This document shows positions 19,093 to 30,290 of a stretch of 45,415 nucleotides of DNA, piece after piece. Position 1 is the stretch's first letter. Every line of letters begins with the position of its first letter. The notes under the pieces are model-generated. The model made no database searches and was not told the DNA's origin. It worked only from the letters and a program-made list of their open reading frames with translations. The DNA is from Chloroflexota bacterium (GTDB lineage: Bacteria > Chloroflexota > Limnocylindria > Limnocylindrales > CSP1-4). The position numbers and the translations under genes are program-made. The stretch covers positions 1 to 45,415 of the forward strand of contig JAJYGH010000064.1 of NCBI GenBank assembly GCA_021785175.1, in the 5' to 3' direction.

Positions 19093-21177
19093 ATGACCTC
19101 AGCGCCGACCCGGCCGGACCGGCTCGCCGTCGATACCATCCGAACCCTCTCGATCGACGCCGTGCAGGCCGCGGACAGCGGCCACCCAGGCATGCCGATG
19201 GGCGCCGCGCCCATGGCGTACGTCTTGTGGACGCGCTTCCTGCGCCACGCGCCGCACGACCCCTCGTGGCCCAACCGGGACCGGTTCGTGCTTTCCGCCG
19301 GGCACGGCAGCATGCTCCTCTACTCGCTGCTGTACCTCACCGGCTACGACCTGTCGCTCGACGAGATCAAGCGGTTCCGCCAGCTTGGGTCGCGGACGCC
19401 CGGCCACCCGGAGTACGGGCTGACGGCGGGCGTCGAGGCGACGACCGGACCCCTCGGGCAGGGCTTCGCGAACGCCGTCGGCATGGCCATCGCCGAGACG
19501 CACCTCGCCGCCGAGTTCAACCGCCCCGGGCACGAGATCGTCGACCACTGGACGTACACGATCTGCAGCGACGGCGACATGCAGGAGGGCATCGCCTCGG
19601 AGGCCGCCAGCCTCGCCGGCCACCTGCGGCTCGGCAAGCTCGTCGCGCTGTACGACGACAACCACGTCCAGCTCGACGGCCCGACGGCATGGGCATTCAG
19701 CGAGAACGTCGTGGAGCGCTTCGACGCGTACGGCTGGGACACGCGACACGTCGAGGACGGCAACGATCTCGATGCGATCGCGGACGCGATCGAGGCCGCG
19801 CGGCAGGATCCGCGTCCGAGCTTCATCGCCGTCCGGACCCACATCGGATACGGATCGCCGAACCGCCACGACACGTCGAAGGCGCACGGCCAGGCGCTCG
19901 GCGAGGACGAGGTGCGGCTCACGAAGGAGGCGTACGGCTGGGACCCGGATCGCCACTTCTACGTGCCCGACGAGGCGCTGTCGGTCTTCCGCGACGCAGT
20001 GGCGCGGGGCGACGAGTGGGTCCGCGAGTGGCAAAAGCGCTTCGATGCGTACCGCCGCGAGTTCCCGGCCGAGGCGGCCGAGCTTGAGCGGCGGCTCGCG
20101 CGGCAGCTCCCGGACGGCTGGGACCGCGACCTCCCCTCGTTCGGACCGGACCAGGCGCAGGCGACGCGGCAGGCGTCGGGGGCGGCGATCCAGGCGATCG
20201 GGAAGGCCGTGCCGGAGCTGTTCGGCGGCTCGGCCGACCTGTCAGAGAGCAACCTCACCGACATCAAGGACGGGTCGCAATACGGCCCGAAGGACCGGGC
20301 GGGGCGGAACATCCGCTTCGGGGTGCGCGAGCACGCGATGGGCGGCATGGCGAACGGGATCGCGTACCAGGGCGGCTACATCCCCTACGTCGGGACGTTC
20401 CTGACGTTCAGCGACTACATGCGGGGCAGCGTCCGGCTCGCCGCGCTGTCACGGCTCCACGTGATCTACGTCTGGACCCACGACTCGATCGGGCTCGGCG
20501 AGGACGGGCCGACACACGAGCCGATCGAGCATCTCGCGGCGCTGCGGGCGATCCCTCACCTGTGGGTCATGCGGCCGGGCGACGCGAACGAGACCGTGGC
20601 GGCGTGGCGCGCGGCGATTGCGCGGAGCGACGGACCGACCGCGCTCGCGCTGTCGCGCCAGAAGCTGCCCGTGCTGACCGGGACGCAGGAGCACGCGTTG
20701 GCCGGCGTGGCCCGCGGCGCGTACGTGCTCGCGGACGCAACCGACGGCGACGGGCGGACGGTGAAGCCCCGGCTCATCCTCATGGGTACCGGTTCCGAGC
20801 TCCAGCTCGCGGTCGCGGCGCGCGACCGGATGCAGGCCGGCGGCGTCCCGACCCGGGTCGTGTCGATGCCGTGCTGGGAGCTCTTCGAGGAGCAGGCACC
20901 CGCGTACCGCGACGAGGTCCTGCCGCCGGACGTGACGGCGCGCGTGAGCATCGAGGCGGGGGTGTCTCTCGGATGGGACCGCTGGGTCGGGCCGCACGGC
21001 GCGATGGTGTCGGTCCAGACGTTCGGGCTGTCGGCACCCGGCACCCAGGTCATGGACGCGTTCGGGATCACCGCCGATCACCTCGTGCAGGTGGCGCAGG
21101 GGGTCGTCGAGGGTCGCGTGCACGGCGTGATCGCGACCGAGCCGGCCGGCCTCGCGCCGCACGCGGCGAAGCACTGA
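19093..21177 (+). CDS. tkt: Transketolase
   Basis: Transketolase moves two-carbon units between sugar phosphates with thiamine diphosphate. The 694 residues are full length: a TPP-binding N-terminal domain with [26 protein letters not shown] and [14 protein letters not shown]; a central pyrimidine-binding domain with [18 protein letters not shown] and [16 protein letters not shown]; and a C-terminal domain ([13 protein letters not shown] onward). It is the first gene of the pentose-phosphate operon, starting at ATG 19093 with a weak GTGAGG upstream. Its stop is 33 nt before the pgi ATG. Confidence 0.97.
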   Translation: MTSAPTRPDRLAVDTIRTLSIDAVQAADSGHPGMPMGAAPMAYVLWTRFLRHAPHDPSWPNRDRFVLSAGHGSMLLYSLLYLTGYDLSLDEIKRFRQLGSRTPGHPEYGLTAGVEATTGPLGQGFANAVGMAIAETHLAAEFNRPGHEIVDHWTYTICSDGDMQEGIASEAASLAGHLRLGKLVALYDDNHVQLDGPTAWAFSENVVERFDAYGWDTRHVEDGNDLDAIADAIEAARQDPRPSFIAVRTHIGYGSPNRHDTSKAHGQALGEDEVRLTKEAYGWDPDRHFYVPDEALSVFRDAVARGDEWVREWQKRFDAYRREFPAEAAELERRLARQLPDGWDRDLPSFGPDQAQATRQASGAAIQAIGKAVPELFGGSADLSESNLTDIKDGSQYGPKDRAGRNIRFGVREHAMGGMANGIAYQGGYIPYVGTFLTFSDYMRGSVRLAALSRLHVIYVWTHDSIGLGEDGPTHEPIEHLAALRAIPHLWVMRPGDANETVAAWRAAIARSDGPTALALSRQKLPVLTGTQEHALAGVARGAYVLADATDGDGRTVKPRLILMGTGSELQLAVAARDRMQAGGVPTRVVSMPCWELFEEQAPAYRDEVLPPDVTARVSIEAGVSLGWDRWVGPHGAMVSVQTFGLSAPGTQVMDAFGITADHLVQVAQGVVEGRVHGVIATEPAGLAPHAAKH

Positions 21178-21210
21178 ACGGGCGTGGCGCGTGACACGGG
21201 GAGGACGACG

Positions 21211-22947
21211 ATGAGCGGCAGGCTCAACGTGACGGGGTTCTCGCTGCCGGACGAGCTGCGCGAACCCGTCGATGCGGCGCTGCGCAGCGCGGTCGAGAAC
21301 CGGTGGGCGTCGCGCATCTGGGACCGCGACCCGACAGTCTGGTCCGCCGACGAGCCGGTCCAGGCGAAGATCCGCAACCGGCTCGGCTGGCTCGACGCGC
21401 CGCGGTCGTTCCTCGACAACGTCGACGAGCTCCGTGCGTTCGCCGAGGGCGTGCGCGAGCAGGGCTTCCAGCAGGCCGTCCTTTGCGGGATGGGCGGGAG
21501 CTCGCTCGCGCCCGAGGTGCTCGCGGCAACCTACGGCGTGATGCCGGGCGCCGGCACGCCCGTCCATGTGCTCGATTCGACCGACCCGGACGCGGTCCGC
21601 TGGGCTCGCGAGTCGTTCGACCCGGCGACCACTCTCTACCTGATCTCGACGAAGTCGGGCACCACGACCGAGACGCTCAGCTTCCTCGCCTCGTTCTGGG
21701 ATCAGGAGACCCATGGCCGCGGCATCTCGTGGCCGTCGCTGCACTTCGCCGCGGTCACCGACCCCGGCAGGAGCATGGAGTCGATCCCGCACTACAACGA
21801 CTTCCGCGAGATCTTCCTGAACGCCTCCGACGTCGGCGGCCGCTACAGCGCCCTCACGTACGTCGGGTGCGTCCCCGCGGCGCTGCTCGGGCTGGACCTC
21901 GAGCAGCTGCTCCGACAGGGCCAGAACATGGCCGACGCGTGCCGCGCGGACAGTCCCGACAACCCCGGTCTCGTGCTCGGCGCGACGATCGGCGCCCTCG
22001 CGAAGGCGGGCCGCGACAAGCTCACGTTCATCGCCGACCCGGCGATCGCCCCGTTCGGCGCCTGGGTCGAGCAGCTCATCGCGGAGAGCACCGGCAAGCA
22101 CGGCGTCGGGATCGTCCCGATCGATCGCGAGCCGCTCGGCCCCCCCGCGGTGTACGGCCCCGATCGGATGTTCGCGCGCCTCGTCCTGTCCGGCGCGCCG
22201 GGCTGGCGCAACGCCACCGACCCCCTGGTCGACGGGCTTGTCGCCGCCGGGCATCCGGTCCTCGAGATCGAGGTCGACCCCGATCTCGGCCTGGGCGCGG
22301 AATTCTTCCGCTGGGAGTTCGCGACCGCGGTCGCGGGAGCCGTGCTCGGAATCGATCCGTTCGACGAGCCGAACGTGACCGAGTCGAAGGACAACACGAA
22401 GCGCGTCCTGGCCCAATACCGGGAGCATGGGATGCTTCCGTCGTTCCAGCCGCTCGCCAGCGATGGGCCGCTGACGCTCGTCGGCGACGCCGCGCTCCGG
22501 CTCAGCGCGCAGGACGGGTCCGTGCAGGAGGAGCTGCGGCGGCACCTCGCGCGGCTCAAGCCGAATGGCTACATCGCGATCCAGGCGTACATGGCGCCGA
22601 GCCCGGAGCGGACCGAGACACTCGAGGCGATCCGCGTGCTGCTGCGGGACAGGACCCGGCGCGCGACGACGCTCGGGTACGGGCCGCGGTTCCTCCACTC
22701 GACCGGGCAGCTCCACAAGGGCGGCGCGCCGATCGGCTGGTTCCTCCAGCTCGTCGCGCGCCACCCGCACGACCTGCCGGTCCCCGGCGCCGGGTACAGC
22801 TTCGGAACGCTCATCGACGCGCAGGCGATCGGCGACTTCCAGGCGCTCGAGGCCCACGACCTGCCCGCTCTCCGCATCGACTGCTCGGACGACCCCGGGA
22901 CCGGCCTCGACGCCCTCCGCCACACGCTCGAGCAGGTCCTCGAATGA
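21211..22947 (+). CDS. pgi: Glucose-6-phosphate isomerase of the Tal-PGI type, stand-alone
   Basis: Phosphoglucose isomerase interconverts glucose-6-phosphate and fructose-6-phosphate. The 578 residues carry SIS-domain motifs: GMGGSSLAPEV, the phosphate-binding STKSGTTTETL, GGRYSALTYVG, ESTGKHGVGIVPI, and a C-terminal LHSTGQLHKGGAP that is typical of the isomerase half of bifunctional transaldolase/PGI fusions. No transaldolase domain is attached. GGGGAGG six bases before the ATG at 21211 argues for this start rather than a GTG at 21184. It lies between tkt and zwf. Confidence 0.93.
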   Translation: MSGRLNVTGFSLPDELREPVDAALRSAVENRWASRIWDRDPTVWSADEPVQAKIRNRLGWLDAPRSFLDNVDELRAFAEGVREQGFQQAVLCGMGGSSLAPEVLAATYGVMPGAGTPVHVLDSTDPDAVRWARESFDPATTLYLISTKSGTTTETLSFLASFWDQETHGRGISWPSLHFAAVTDPGRSMESIPHYNDFREIFLNASDVGGRYSALTYVGCVPAALLGLDLEQLLRQGQNMADACRADSPDNPGLVLGATIGALAKAGRDKLTFIADPAIAPFGAWVEQLIAESTGKHGVGIVPIDREPLGPPAVYGPDRMFARLVLSGAPGWRNATDPLVDGLVAAGHPVLEIEVDPDLGLGAEFFRWEFATAVAGAVLGIDPFDEPNVTESKDNTKRVLAQYREHGMLPSFQPLASDGPLTLVGDAALRLSAQDGSVQEELRRHLARLKPNGYIAIQAYMAPSPERTETLEAIRVLLRDRTRRATTLGYGPRFLHSTGQLHKGGAPIGWFLQLVARHPHDLPVPGAGYSFGTLIDAQAIGDFQALEAHDLPALRIDCSDDPGTGLDALRHTLEQVLE

Positions 22948-23014
22948 GGCCGTCCGATCATCCGGCCCGTCCGGCACGCATGCGAGCACAACGACCCACG
23001 AAAGGCGGTGTCCG

Positions 23015-24601
<1,587 letters not shown>

Positions 24602-24604
24602 GGC

Positions 24605-26149
24605 ATGGCGGACGACACGCCGCGCCCGGGACGGGGTCCCGCCCCGGACCACGGTCCGGGGCCGCAGGAGGAGCACGAGGGGAGCGTGAGGCCCGCTCCT
24701 CGCGAAGCTCACGGGGGATCCGACGCGCGTGAGAGGGCTGCGGGGTCGGGGCAGGGCTCCGGGTCGGGGCAGGGCGCTGCTCCGGGCGGCGCGGCGGACG
24801 GGCGGGACGGGAACGATGCGGCGAAGGTCCCCGAGCTGAGGGCATCCCGACGCGAGGGCTCGGGCCGGCGCCGTCGCAACCTTCCCGTGCCCGTCACCGC
24901 GACTCCGATCCAGCCGGCCGGCCCCGAGACGACGCACCACTGGGACGCGCGGGCGGAGTCGGTTTCGGAGATCGAGAGCGAGCTGGCCCGGATCTGGGGA
25001 CTCGCCGCGCGCGAGGCATCGCTGGAGGGCATGACGCCATCGGCCGAGGCGGACGCGTACGGCGACCCACGGTTCGCGCCGCGGATCGACCAGAGCCGGG
25101 ACATCCGCGTCCGCGCGCGCACGAGCGTGCTCACGCTCGTCGTGGTCGCGACGCGTCCTGAGACCCTGGAGCGCACGCTCGACGTGATCGCCGAGCTCGC
25201 CGGCCGCCACCCGTCGCGGGCGATCATCCTCGCGCCCGGCGACCCCGACGGGCCCCCGGCGCTCGACGCACGGATCAGCCTCGAGTGCATGGTCCGGCCC
25301 GCGAGCGTCGCCGAGACGTGCGCGGAACGGATCCTCATGATGGCAAGCGGCGAGACGGCGCAACACCTCGCCGGGCTCGCGACGCCGCTGCTCATCCACG
25401 ACCTGCCCGTCGTGCTGTGGTGGGCGGACGACCCGCCGCTCGGTTCGCGCCAGCTCCGCGAGCTGACCGAGACGTGCGACCAGCTGCTCATCGACTCGGG
25501 CGCGTTCCGCGACGACGGGGCGACTCGTCTCGCGGCGCTCGCCGTCCTCGTCTCCGGAGGCCAGGTCGCGGTCCACGACGTCGGGTGGATGCGCCTGACG
25601 CTCTGGCGGGAGCTGCTCGGCGGCTTGTTCGACCACCCGCTGCTGCTGCCCGAGCTGCCGAGTCTGCGCTCGGTCCGCCTGAACGTGCTGCGCCCCGGCG
25701 CGACGCTGCGCCTGTCCAAGGCCGCGCTCTTCGCCGGCTGGCTGGCCTCGGCGCTGGACCTCGACGTCGCGCACCCGCTCGAGCCGAAACGCAACTCGGA
25801 GAGCCTCGTCGGTGTGTGGACCGACGGGCACCGCGAAATCCGCGTGGAGTTCCGTCCCGTCCCCTCCGTCGGGCAGGTCGCGTCGGTCGCGAACGGTTCG
25901 CTGCAGCGCGTCGAGCTCGAGCTCGGCCGGGGACGGCGGCAGATCCGCGCCCGCGTCTCCCGCAACGCCGATCACCTGCTGGCGACGGCGGACTGGGACG
26001 GCGCCGAGGTGGCCCGGCGCGCCGGGCGGCTCGAACCGTTCGATGAAGGCCCGTACGTCGCGGAGAGCCTGAACAAGCTCGGGCACGACCGGATCTTCGA
26101 GGAGAGCGTGGCACGTGCGGCGCGCCTCGTGAGCGGGCACGCCTCGTGA
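24605..26149 (+). CDS. opcA: Glucose-6-phosphate dehydrogenase assembly protein OpcA
   Basis: OpcA is a redox-linked activator or assembly factor for Zwf in cyanobacteria and actinobacteria. The conserved part starts near residue 105 and includes RVRARTSVLTLVVVA, the LIHDLPVVLWWADDPP motif, and SGGQVAVHDVGWMRLTLWRELL. The first 100 or so residues are a Gly/Pro/Arg-rich, presumably disordered extension not expected in the family. The ATG at 24605 is 3 nt after zwf; a later start would remove part of the tail. The 98-bp gap to pgl contains a short GC hairpin near 26147-26172. Confidence 0.92.
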   Translation: MADDTPRPGRGPAPDHGPGPQEEHEGSVRPAPREAHGGSDARERAAGSGQGSGSGQGAAPGGAADGRDGNDAAKVPELRASRREGSGRRRRNLPVPVTATPIQPAGPETTHHWDARAESVSEIESELARIWGLAAREASLEGMTPSAEADAYGDPRFAPRIDQSRDIRVRARTSVLTLVVVATRPETLERTLDVIAELAGRHPSRAIILAPGDPDGPPALDARISLECMVRPASVAETCAERILMMASGETAQHLAGLATPLLIHDLPVVLWWADDPPLGSRQLRELTETCDQLLIDSGAFRDDGATRLAALAVLVSGGQVAVHDVGWMRLTLWRELLGGLFDHPLLLPELPSLRSVRLNVLRPGATLRLSKAALFAGWLASALDLDVAHPLEPKRNSESLVGVWTDGHREIRVEFRPVPSVGQVASVANGSLQRVELELGRGRRQIRARVSRNADHLLATADWDGAEVARRAGRLEPFDEGPYVAESLNKLGHDRIFEESVARAARLVSGHAS

Positions 26150-26247
26150 GCCGCTGAGCGCAGCGGCCCACGAGGGACCGGCGCGTTCCCCCCGGACGCG
26201 AGCGTCGCGGCACGGTGACGGTCCGGCGGGAGAAACAGGAGGCAGCG

Positions 26248-27138
26248 ATGGCGGGACCCCGGATCGACGTGGTGGAGAACGACCATGAGCTCGGGCGTCG
26301 TGGCGCCGAGTACGTGTTCACGTCGGTCGAGCGTGCGATCGACGAACGCGGCCACGCCCACGTCGCGCTCACGGGCGGCAGCACCGCGGTCACCCTGTAC
26401 CGCGCGATCGCCTCCTCGCCGGACCGGGACCGGATCGACTGGCGCAACGTCGATCTCTGGTGGGGCGACGACCGGTTCGTGCCGTTCGACCATCCCGAGT
26501 CGAACGTCGGGCTCGTGCAGGACACGCTCCTCGGGTCGCAGCTGCTCAACCCACCGGCGATCCGCGGCCAGCGCTACGCGCAGCGACCCTCCGCCGCGGG
26601 GAACGGCGGTCGCTTCCAGGGTCCCGGCGAGGAGCCGGCGGGGATCGTGGTCCCGCTCGGCAACGTCCACCCGTTCCCCATCCCGGAGGCGCAGGCCGAC
26701 GGATCAGGCCGCGACGGGTGCGCCCGCATGTATGCCGGGGAACTGACCGCACTGATGCCGCTCGACGCCCGCGGCCTGCCGATCTTCGACCTCGTGCTGC
26801 TCGGCGTCGGGCTGGACGGGCACTTCCTGTCGTGCTTCCCCGGCAGCCCGCTGGTCGACGCGCCGGCGCCGCCGATCTGTTCCGGTGCGCCCGCGCCGAC
26901 GACCGCCAGCCCGCACGTTCCCCGCGTGACGATCTCGCCCCGCCTCACCGAGATCGCGCGCGACATGCTCGTCCTGGCGAGCGGCGAATCGAAGGCCGGC
27001 ATCATCTCGACGGTCCTCACCGGGCCACGAGACCCGAACCGGTACCCGTCGCAGATCGCGGCGCGGCAGGGGGCAACGTGGATGCTCGACGCCGCCGCGG
27101 CGTCGCAGCTGGCGGAGCCGATGCGGTCGGCGCGCTGA
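26248..27138 (+). CDS. pgl: 6-phosphogluconolactonase
   Basis: Pgl hydrolyses 6-phosphogluconolactone to 6-phosphogluconate. Family motifs are ALTGGSTAVTLYRAI (phosphate binding), DLWWGDDRFVPFDHPESNVGL, and DLVLLGVGLDGHFLSCFPGSP with the catalytic histidine. At 296 residues it is longer than the usual 230-260, mainly from a Gly/Pro-rich insertion around residues 105-155. AGGAGG five bases before the ATG at 26248 fixes the start. It is the last gene of the tkt-pgi-zwf-opcA-pgl operon and ends 3 nt from the convergent PAP2 gene. No 6-phosphogluconate dehydrogenase gene is present in the window. Confidence 0.94.
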   Translation: MAGPRIDVVENDHELGRRGAEYVFTSVERAIDERGHAHVALTGGSTAVTLYRAIASSPDRDRIDWRNVDLWWGDDRFVPFDHPESNVGLVQDTLLGSQLLNPPAIRGQRYAQRPSAAGNGGRFQGPGEEPAGIVVPLGNVHPFPIPEAQADGSGRDGCARMYAGELTALMPLDARGLPIFDLVLLGVGLDGHFLSCFPGSPLVDAPAPPICSGAPAPTTASPHVPRVTISPRLTEIARDMLVLASGESKAGIISTVLTGPRDPNRYPSQIAARQGATWMLDAAAASQLAEPMRSAR

Positions 27139-27141
27139 GCG

Positions 27142-27705
27142 TCAGGCCGTGCGGGCGCGAAGGCGTCCCGCGAACACTCCCGACCAGGCGGTCGAGATCA
27201 CCCAGCCGATCGCGAGGCCGATGATCGCGGCCCCGACGATGTCGTCCACCCAGTGGACGCCGGCGAGCACGCGCGCCGCCCCGACGAGCGCGACGATCAC
27301 CACCGTCAGCGCCTTCGTTCCGCGTCCGACCCGGGCCGCGAGCATCGCCATGCCGCCGCTGACGTGATCGCTCGGGAAGCTGGCGTCCGCAGCGTGCGGG
27401 AAGAGTGGCTGCTGCCCGAGCGCGACGAACGGTCGTGCTTCGGGCAGGACCTGGCCGATGAAGTGCGCGGCGACGAGCGCGATGCCGACCGCGAGGATTC
27501 CGGGAAGCAGCCGCAGGACCGTCCTGACGACGCGGTCGCGCGGCGAGCCACCGGCCGCCCACAGCGCGCCGAGCCCGACGACGAGCACCGCCAGGAAGAT
27601 GCCGTACTGTGCCATGTCGGAAACGGCGTGCGTGACGATCGACGGCACGGACGCGTCCCACTGGAACACCGACGACGAGACGGCGCGACTGAGCGGATCG
27701 GGCAC
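27142..27705 (-). CDS. PAP2-family undecaprenyl-diphosphatase (BcrC-like)
   Basis: This membrane phosphatase of about 187 residues and several helices probably recycles undecaprenyl pyrophosphate for cell-wall synthesis. PAP2 motifs are LPEARPF (motif 1), DASFPSDHVSGG (motif 2, resembling the FPSDH of BcrC/YbjG), and ARVLAGVHWVDDIVG (motif 3, with the catalytic His and Asp). The lysine that opens motif 1 in the general PAP2 pattern is not at its usual place. AGGAG sits 7 bases before the GTG at 27705, which I prefer to the ATG at 27711, where the spacing would be one base. Convergent with pgl. Confidence 0.85.
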   Translation of the reverse strand: MPDPLSRAVSSSVFQWDASVPSIVTHAVSDMAQYGIFLAVLVVGLGALWAAGGSPRDRVVRTVLRLLPGILAVGIALVAAHFIGQVLPEARPFVALGQQPLFPHAADASFPSDHVSGGMAMLAARVGRGTKALTVVIVALVGAARVLAGVHWVDDIVGAAIIGLAIGWVISTAWSGVFAGRLRARTA

Positions 27706-27994
27706 GGGCATGCTCCTGCTGGGGTGGCCGGGACAGTATCGCGGCAGGACGCGAAATGCCGGTGAGAACCGGGTGAAGTGTTCTATACCCCGGGTGCGCG
27801 CTCCATCCCCGGCAGGCGGTGGCGTGTCGCTCCGGCATCGCCGGACGGCGCAGGGCCGTGACCGAGCGGCGAGGCAACAAACGGGGCGGCCTGACCCGAC
27901 AGTACCTACCCCGACGGCGCCTTCGGCTGCCCGCAAGTCCCATTGCGGCCGGCGCCGGACGCCGCGATCCTTCGGCGCAGGGGTTCTGGCGCCG

Positions 27995-28603
27995 ATGGCT
28001 TCCGTCCGCTGCATCTTCTGCGGCACTTCGAACAGCGATCGCGACGCGTTCTGCCGACTGTGCCGTTCGCCTCTGCGCTCCCTGATGCCGGAGGCGACGA
28101 ACGTCGACTACGAGAAGGTCGGGCTGCCCCGCGGCCCGCGTCCGGTGCGCGCCGTCCTCATCGCCATCGCCCTCGTGCTCCTCGTCGCCGCCACCGCCCT
28201 CGGGGCTGGTGGGCCTCTGGGCGATCTCGCAGCGCGCGTCGTTCCCGGGCTCGGACGTCCCGCAGTCTCCACGGTCACGCCGGGCTCTCGCCCTTCAGGC
28301 GTGCCGGGCGGCGCGGCACCGGCGACGCAGGGTCTCGGCCCGGTCGTCTCACCGGATCGTGCCGCTTCGGGCGCGACGGAGGACGCGCGGTGCGGCAAGA
28401 GCGGCACCGCCGGTGGGGGCTCGAGTTCGACCGAGCGCCGCGACAACCTGCCGTGTCAGACACACCCGCCGAAGACCACCCGCGATGCCAGGGCCGGCGC
28501 GACACCGCGCCCGGCGGGGACGCCTCGTCCGACGAAGTCGCCGGAGGCGCGGGCGGACGGCGGCGCCGCGAGAGCCGAGGGGACGGCGTCAAGGGCACCG
28601 TGA
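27995..28603 (+). CDS. Zinc-ribbon membrane protein with disordered C-terminus
   Basis: The 202 residues begin with a rubredoxin-like zinc ribbon (C6/C9 in CIFCG and C20/C23 in CRLC). A short linker precedes one hydrophobic helix (about 50-73), after which comes a long Gly/Pro/Ser/Thr/Arg-rich tail with no fold visible. The layout suggests a cytosolic ribbon anchored to the membrane with an extracytoplasmic disordered tail. No function is assigned. It is divergent from the PAP2 gene across about 290 bp, which contains a TCTATA-like promoter sequence near 27780. The Shine-Dalgarno is weak. The 230 bp after it hold only low-complexity sequence. Confidence 0.65.
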   Translation: MASVRCIFCGTSNSDRDAFCRLCRSPLRSLMPEATNVDYEKVGLPRGPRPVRAVLIAIALVLLVAATALGAGGPLGDLAARVVPGLGRPAVSTVTPGSRPSGVPGGAAPATQGLGPVVSPDRAASGATEDARCGKSGTAGGGSSSTERRDNLPCQTHPPKTTRDARAGATPRPAGTPRPTKSPEARADGGAARAEGTASRAP

Positions 28604-28823
28604 CCGCATCGAACGCCGCGAGCGGCCGGGACGACGGCACGTCCGGCGGATCGTCGAAGACCGCCGGCGGAGCGAACGGCTCGCCCGGTCGCTGAGCCGT
28701 CGCGAGGCGAGCGCAGAACCCGGAGTCGCGGCGTCGACGCCGGCCGAGGCGGCGGGTGAGGACACGCCCACGCAGAACGCCGACAAGCGCGCGGGCGGCC
28801 CGGCGCCCATCCCCGCCCCGAAG

Positions 28824-28829
28824 TAGGCT
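28824..28829 (+). promoter_or_regulatory. -10 element (TAGGCT), leaderless start of the MFS gene
   Basis: TAGGCT ends 7 nt before the ATG at 28837, so the mRNA would begin at the start codon. This is the third TANNNT-to-start arrangement of this kind in the window. Confidence 0.5.
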
Positions 28830-28836
28830 TGCAGGG

Positions 28837-30123
28837 ATGCCCTCCTCCGCGACGGGAACCGTCCAGGCGCGGACGACACCCGGCCCTCGCCGCGGCATGT
28901 CCGCCCTTGCACACCGGAACTTCCGGCTGTTCTTCTTCGGACAGCTGATCTCGGTCGTGGGGACGTGGATGCAGTCGCTCGCCCAGGGCTGGCTCGTCCT
29001 GCAGTTGACGAAGGATCCGTTCGTCCTCGGCGTCATCAGCGCGATCCAGTTCGCTCCCGTCATGGTCTTCGGGCTCTTCGGCGGCCTGATCGCGGACGCG
29101 CTGCCGAAGCGGACGACCCTGGTGGCGACGCAGAGCGCCTCGGGCATCCTGGCGCTGATCCTGTGGGCGCTCACGGTGACTCACCAGGTGCAGGCCTGGC
29201 ACATCGCGATCCTCGCGCTCCTGCTCGGCTGCGTGAACACCGTGGACATGCCGACGCGGCAGGCATTCGTCGTCGAGATGGTGGGACGGGATGACGTCGT
29301 GAACGCGGTGGCCCTGAACTCGGCCGCGTTCAACGCCGCGCGGATCATCGGACCCGCGATCGCCGGGCTGATCATCGGCCTCGTCGGCATCGCGATGTGC
29401 TTCCTGCTCAACGGCCTGAGCTACGTCGCCGTGATCGTCGGGCTCCTCGCGATGCGGTCCGCGGACCTGCGCGCCCTGGGCACCTACCGGTTGAGCCGCA
29501 GCCTTGGCGCCGTGATCGCCGATCTGGCCGACGGCCTCCGGTACGTGCGACGGACCCCGGTGGTCCTGCTCGCGGTGGTCGTCGTCGGGATCGTCTCGAC
29601 CGTCGGCCTGAACCTCAACGTGCTCGTGCCGGTCTTCGCGGCGGACGTCCTGAACGTCGGCGCGACGGGGTTCGGGTTCCTGATGGCAGCGACCGGGGTC
29701 GGCTCGCTCATCTCCGCGCTGGCCATCGCATATCTCGGCCGATCATCGCCGCGGATCATGCTGCTCGGAGCCGGGATCCTCGGCCTCCTGCAGGCCGTGC
29801 TCGTGGTGGTCCACCTCATGCCGGTGGCGCTGGTCTGCCTGTTCGGCGTCGGCTTCGGGAGCATCGCGATGGCCGCGACGGCCAACACATCCATTCAGCT
29901 TGCAGTCCCTGACGACCTGCGCGGGCGCGTCATGAGCGTCTACATGACGGTCTTCGCAGGTTCGACTCCGATCGGCGCGCTGTTCGCGGGCGCGCTCGCG
30001 GCGGAGTTCGGGGCGGCGATCGCATTCGGCGTCGGCGGCGGCCTCTCGTTCGGGGTGGTGGTCGTGGCCTACCTGCTCGCACGGCCCTGGCTCGCGCAGT
30101 GGCGGGGGATCCGGGCGGCCTGA
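28837..30123 (+). CDS. MFS exporter (MFS_3/EntS-like)
   Basis: This 428-residue integral membrane transporter has about twelve helices. The N-terminal half has FRLFFFGQLISVVGTWMQSLAQGWL and the following GLFGGLIADALPKR loop, a pattern typical of the enterobactin-exporter-like group (PF05977). The second half has DDLRGRVMSVYMTVFAGSTPIGAL, another family hallmark. Such proteins pump out siderophores or drugs by proton antiport; the substrate here is unknown. The start codon seems leaderless. The first 20 residues are non-conserved. Confidence 0.9.
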   Translation: MPSSATGTVQARTTPGPRRGMSALAHRNFRLFFFGQLISVVGTWMQSLAQGWLVLQLTKDPFVLGVISAIQFAPVMVFGLFGGLIADALPKRTTLVATQSASGILALILWALTVTHQVQAWHIAILALLLGCVNTVDMPTRQAFVVEMVGRDDVVNAVALNSAAFNAARIIGPAIAGLIIGLVGIAMCFLLNGLSYVAVIVGLLAMRSADLRALGTYRLSRSLGAVIADLADGLRYVRRTPVVLLAVVVVGIVSTVGLNLNVLVPVFAADVLNVGATGFGFLMAATGVGSLISALAIAYLGRSSPRIMLLGAGILGLLQAVLVVVHLMPVALVCLFGVGFGSIAMAATANTSIQLAVPDDLRGRVMSVYMTVFAGSTPIGALFAGALAAEFGAAIAFGVGGGLSFGVVVVAYLLARPWLAQWRGIRAA

Positions 30124-30212
30124 ACGGGCGAAGCGCGTCAGGCCCCTGTCGTTCCTGCCCGCGCGGCGCCCGCCATCCCCGCGCTCCCGGCCCGCACGAC
30201 GCTGTCCGCGCA

Positions 30213-30218
30213 TAACCT
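30213..30218 (+). promoter_or_regulatory. Possible -10 element (TAACCT) for the molybdate block
   Basis: TAACCT lies in the 120-bp gap before the MerR/TOBE gene and reads toward it. There is no obvious -35. Support is modest. Confidence 0.3.
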
Positions 30219-30290
30219 AGGCAGGAAGGGCAGCCGTCTGGCAGAATGCCTCGGTATGAGCGGTTTGCTGTGAGCAGACGGGCAACCGGG

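Noticed and set aside
26147-26172. Intrinsic terminator between opcA and pgl
   Set aside because: The stem is only about 6 bp plus imperfect flanks and has no T-run, and pgl is expected to be cotranscribed.
28604-28836. Continuation of the zinc-ribbon membrane protein in another frame
   Set aside because: The open frames are Arg/Ala-rich, with no conserved features to argue for a frameshift rather than a normal stop at 28603.
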